DNA of 64,000 nucleotides from Oxyruncus cristatus (taxonomy: Eukaryota; Chordata; Aves; Passeriformes; Cotingidae), in contig VXAY01002462.1 in the NCBI GenBank assembly GCA_013399855.1, forward strand, positions 286,522 to 350,521, given 5' to 3'. The notes under the pieces were generated by a model. The model saw nothing but the letters and a program-made list of their open reading frames with translations. It ran no database searches and was not told the DNA's origin. Below, in pieces: positions 62,527-64,000 of the stretch. A program made the translations under genes and the position numbers. How positions within the stretch are numbered: the first letter of the stretch is position 1; each line of letters starts with the position of its first letter.

Positions 62527-63305
62527 GGAATCACAGTCACAGAATCAGGCGGGTTGCAAAAGAGCTCCGAGATTATCGAGTCCAACCTGTGACCGAACAC
62601 CACCGCGTTAGCTGATTGCCACGTCGTCTTTCCTGAAACACCTCCAGAGACGGTGACTCCACCACCTCCATGGGCAGCCCATTCCAGTGTCTAATCACCC
62701 TTTCTCTGAAGAAATTCCTCCAAATGTCCAACCTAAACCTGCCCTGGTGCAGGTTGAAGCCGTGTCTTCTGATCCTGTCACTATTTGCTTGGGAGAAGAG
62801 ACTGACCCCCCCACCTCGCGACAACCTCTGTTCAAGTAGTTGTAGACAGGGATAAGGTCCCTCCTGATCCTCCTGCAGGCTGAACATCCCCCAGCTCCCT
62901 CAGCTGCTCCTCATAGGACTTGCGCTCCAAATCTTCACCAGCTTTGTGTCCCTTCTCTAGACGCGCTCCAGGACCTCAGTGTCCTTCCTGAATTGAGGGC
63001 CCAGAACTGGACATAGGATCTGAGGTGCAGCCCCACCAGTGCCAAGTACGAGGGGACAATCACTGTCCTGGTCCTGCTGGCCACACTATTTCTAATAAAA
63101 GCCAGGATGCTGTCGGCCCTCTTGGCCACCTGGGCACACTGCTGGCTCATGTTCGGCTGGCTGTCAACCAGCACCCCCAGGTCCTTTTCTGATGAGCACC
63201 TTTTCAGCCATTCTGCCCCCAGCCCGTAGCGCTAGATGGAGTGGTGTGACAGAAGTGTAGGACACAGCACTTGGTCTTGTTGAACCTCACACCACTGGGG
63301 TCATG
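62527..63305 (-). mobile_element. CR1 LINE, about 0.8 kb, next to the VAPA promoter
   Basis: Starts with AATCACAGTCACAGAATCAGG and carries CCATTCCAGTGTCTAATCACC, TTCTCTGAAGAAATTCCTCC, TGCTGTCGGCCCTCTTGG and TGTTGAACCTCACACCACTGG, all reverse complement of CR1. The - strand encodes a C-terminal remnant ([17 protein letters not shown]). It lies about 0.1 kb from the gap edge, within the region that should be the VAPA upstream promoter. Confidence 0.92.
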
Positions 63306-63329
63306 GATCCAGCCTGTCTCCCACCGCGG

Positions 63330-63660
63330 GCCAGCCCGAGCCGATCCCCACAATCACCGCTGGCCGGAGCGGAGCGGGGAGAAGCGGCACTCACGCTCCC
63401 CGCCTTCCCAAGCGCACACATACAGTTCAGGCAACAGCGGGAAGGGTGCCACTGGCTGCGCGCTCTGGGCGGCCACGGCGCGCTGGGGGAACTACAGCTC
63501 CCAGCGTTCCGCGCGGCGGACGCGGGGCCTGCCGGGAGTTGTAGTCTGTCGGGGAGCTCCGGCGGGCGCCCTCCCCTCGGGCCTCAGGGGCCTGTGGCTG
63601 GCCGGCTCTGCCCTCGAAGCTGGAGGAGGGAGGATGAGCCTGGGTAGTGGGTCCCACGGT
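63330..63660. promoter_or_regulatory. Second CpG-rich block, candidate promoter
   Basis: GC-rich unique sequence with many CpGs between two CR1 fragments. It includes paired ZNF143/THAP11-like motifs at 63491-63545. Overlapping frames on all strands come from composition, and I recognise no protein. It may be the promoter of a gene to the right of the window, or an upstream VAPA promoter. Confidence 0.55.
63491..63545. promoter_or_regulatory. Two inverted ZNF143/THAP11 (SBS-like) motifs
   Basis: ACTACAGCTCCCAGCGTTCC lies at 63491-63510 on + and ACTACAACTCCCGGC at 63545-63531 on -. Both match the ACTACAnnTCCCAGC core recognised by ZNF143 and THAP11, a motif concentrated near transcription starts. 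Confidence 0.65.
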
Positions 63661-63689
63661 GGGTAAAAAAGCCAAAAAACGCTGCTCAA

Positions 63690-64000
63690 GTGCGAAAATT
63701 GTCATTATGTGAAGGCTTAGGAATATTAATAGTGAGTAAATGGGCCTGTTTAGTCTAGAGAAGAGAAGACTGAGAGGGGATCTCATCAAGACTTATAAAT
63801 ATTTCAAAGGCAGGTGCCAAGAGGATGGTGCCTAGTGACAGGACAAGGAGCAATAAACAGGCCATAAATTAAAACATGAGAAGTTTCACCTCAGCATGAA
63901 GAAGAACTTCTTTCATTGAAGGTGGAAGAGCGCTGGAACAGGCTGTCCAGGGGAATCGTGGAGTCTCTGTCTCTGGAGACATTCAAAACCCACCTGGTTA
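63690..64000 (+). mobile_element. CR1 LINE fragment, cut by the window edge
   Basis: GGCCTGTTTAGTCTAGAGAAG, GAGGGGATCTCATCAAGAC, GAAGAACTTCTTTCATTG, CGCTGGAACAGGCTGTCC and TGGAGACATTCAAAACCC follow the CR1 3' pattern in order. The 3' end is beyond the window. Confidence 0.9.

Noticed and set aside
61362..62603. Open frames of 311-413 codons across the gap region on both strands
   Set aside because: Most of their length is N; the flanking residues are GC-rich noise and show no VAPA exon 1 or other domain.
63600..63670. A first exon ending at CCTGG/GTAGTG on the + strand
   Set aside because: The donor is weak and the open frame is only a few codons; there is no downstream exon in the window.

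Overview
This window is nuclear DNA of a bird. The evidence is about eleven CR1 LINE fragments, most with the avian 3' end (repeats of ATTCTATGA), a solo endogenous-retrovirus LTR of a type common in birds, and two vertebrate genes with clean exon-intron structure whose proteins I recognise. The LTR type hints at a bird other than chicken, but that is weak inference. I see no bacterial, viral-genome or CRISPR content and no dense gene cluster.

Layout. From the left edge to about 21.6 kb is APCDD1 on the + strand, a membrane-bound Wnt antagonist. Exons 2-5 are present (1174-19249). Exon 1, with the signal peptide, lies to the left of the window. A candidate 3'UTR runs to an AATAAA at 21629. 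From about 21.7 to 32.5 kb is a gene-poor interval holding two CR1 fragments with an isolated CpG island between them (24.88-25.24 kb) and a solo LTR (29259-30360). From about 32.5 kb to the assembly gap at 61863-62423 is VAPA on the - strand, the ER tail-anchored FFAT receptor. Exons 6 to 2 read cleanly at 35767-45474. Intron 1 is over 16 kb. Exon 1 is not in the visible sequence and most likely falls inside the run of Ns, which sits in a CpG island with a perfect NRF1-type palindrome beside it. The right end holds a CR1, a second CpG-rich block with two inverted ZNF143/THAP11-like motifs (63.36-63.66 kb), and another CR1 running off the edge.

The two genes converge tail to tail. They act in separate processes: APCDD1 dampens Wnt signalling at the cell surface, and VAPA tethers the ER to other membranes. 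Nothing in the sequence suggests a joint pathway. I found no convincing new protein-coding system. The most useful leads are regulatory or structural: the orphan CpG island with a consensus 5' splice site, the paired ZNF143 motifs, VAPA exon 1 lost in a gap, a (GT)n tract fused to an APCDD1 splice donor, a perfect 12-bp inverted repeat in the APCDD1 3'UTR, a repeat just after the VAPA stop codon, and an internally deleted CR1 with a second CR1 nested in it.
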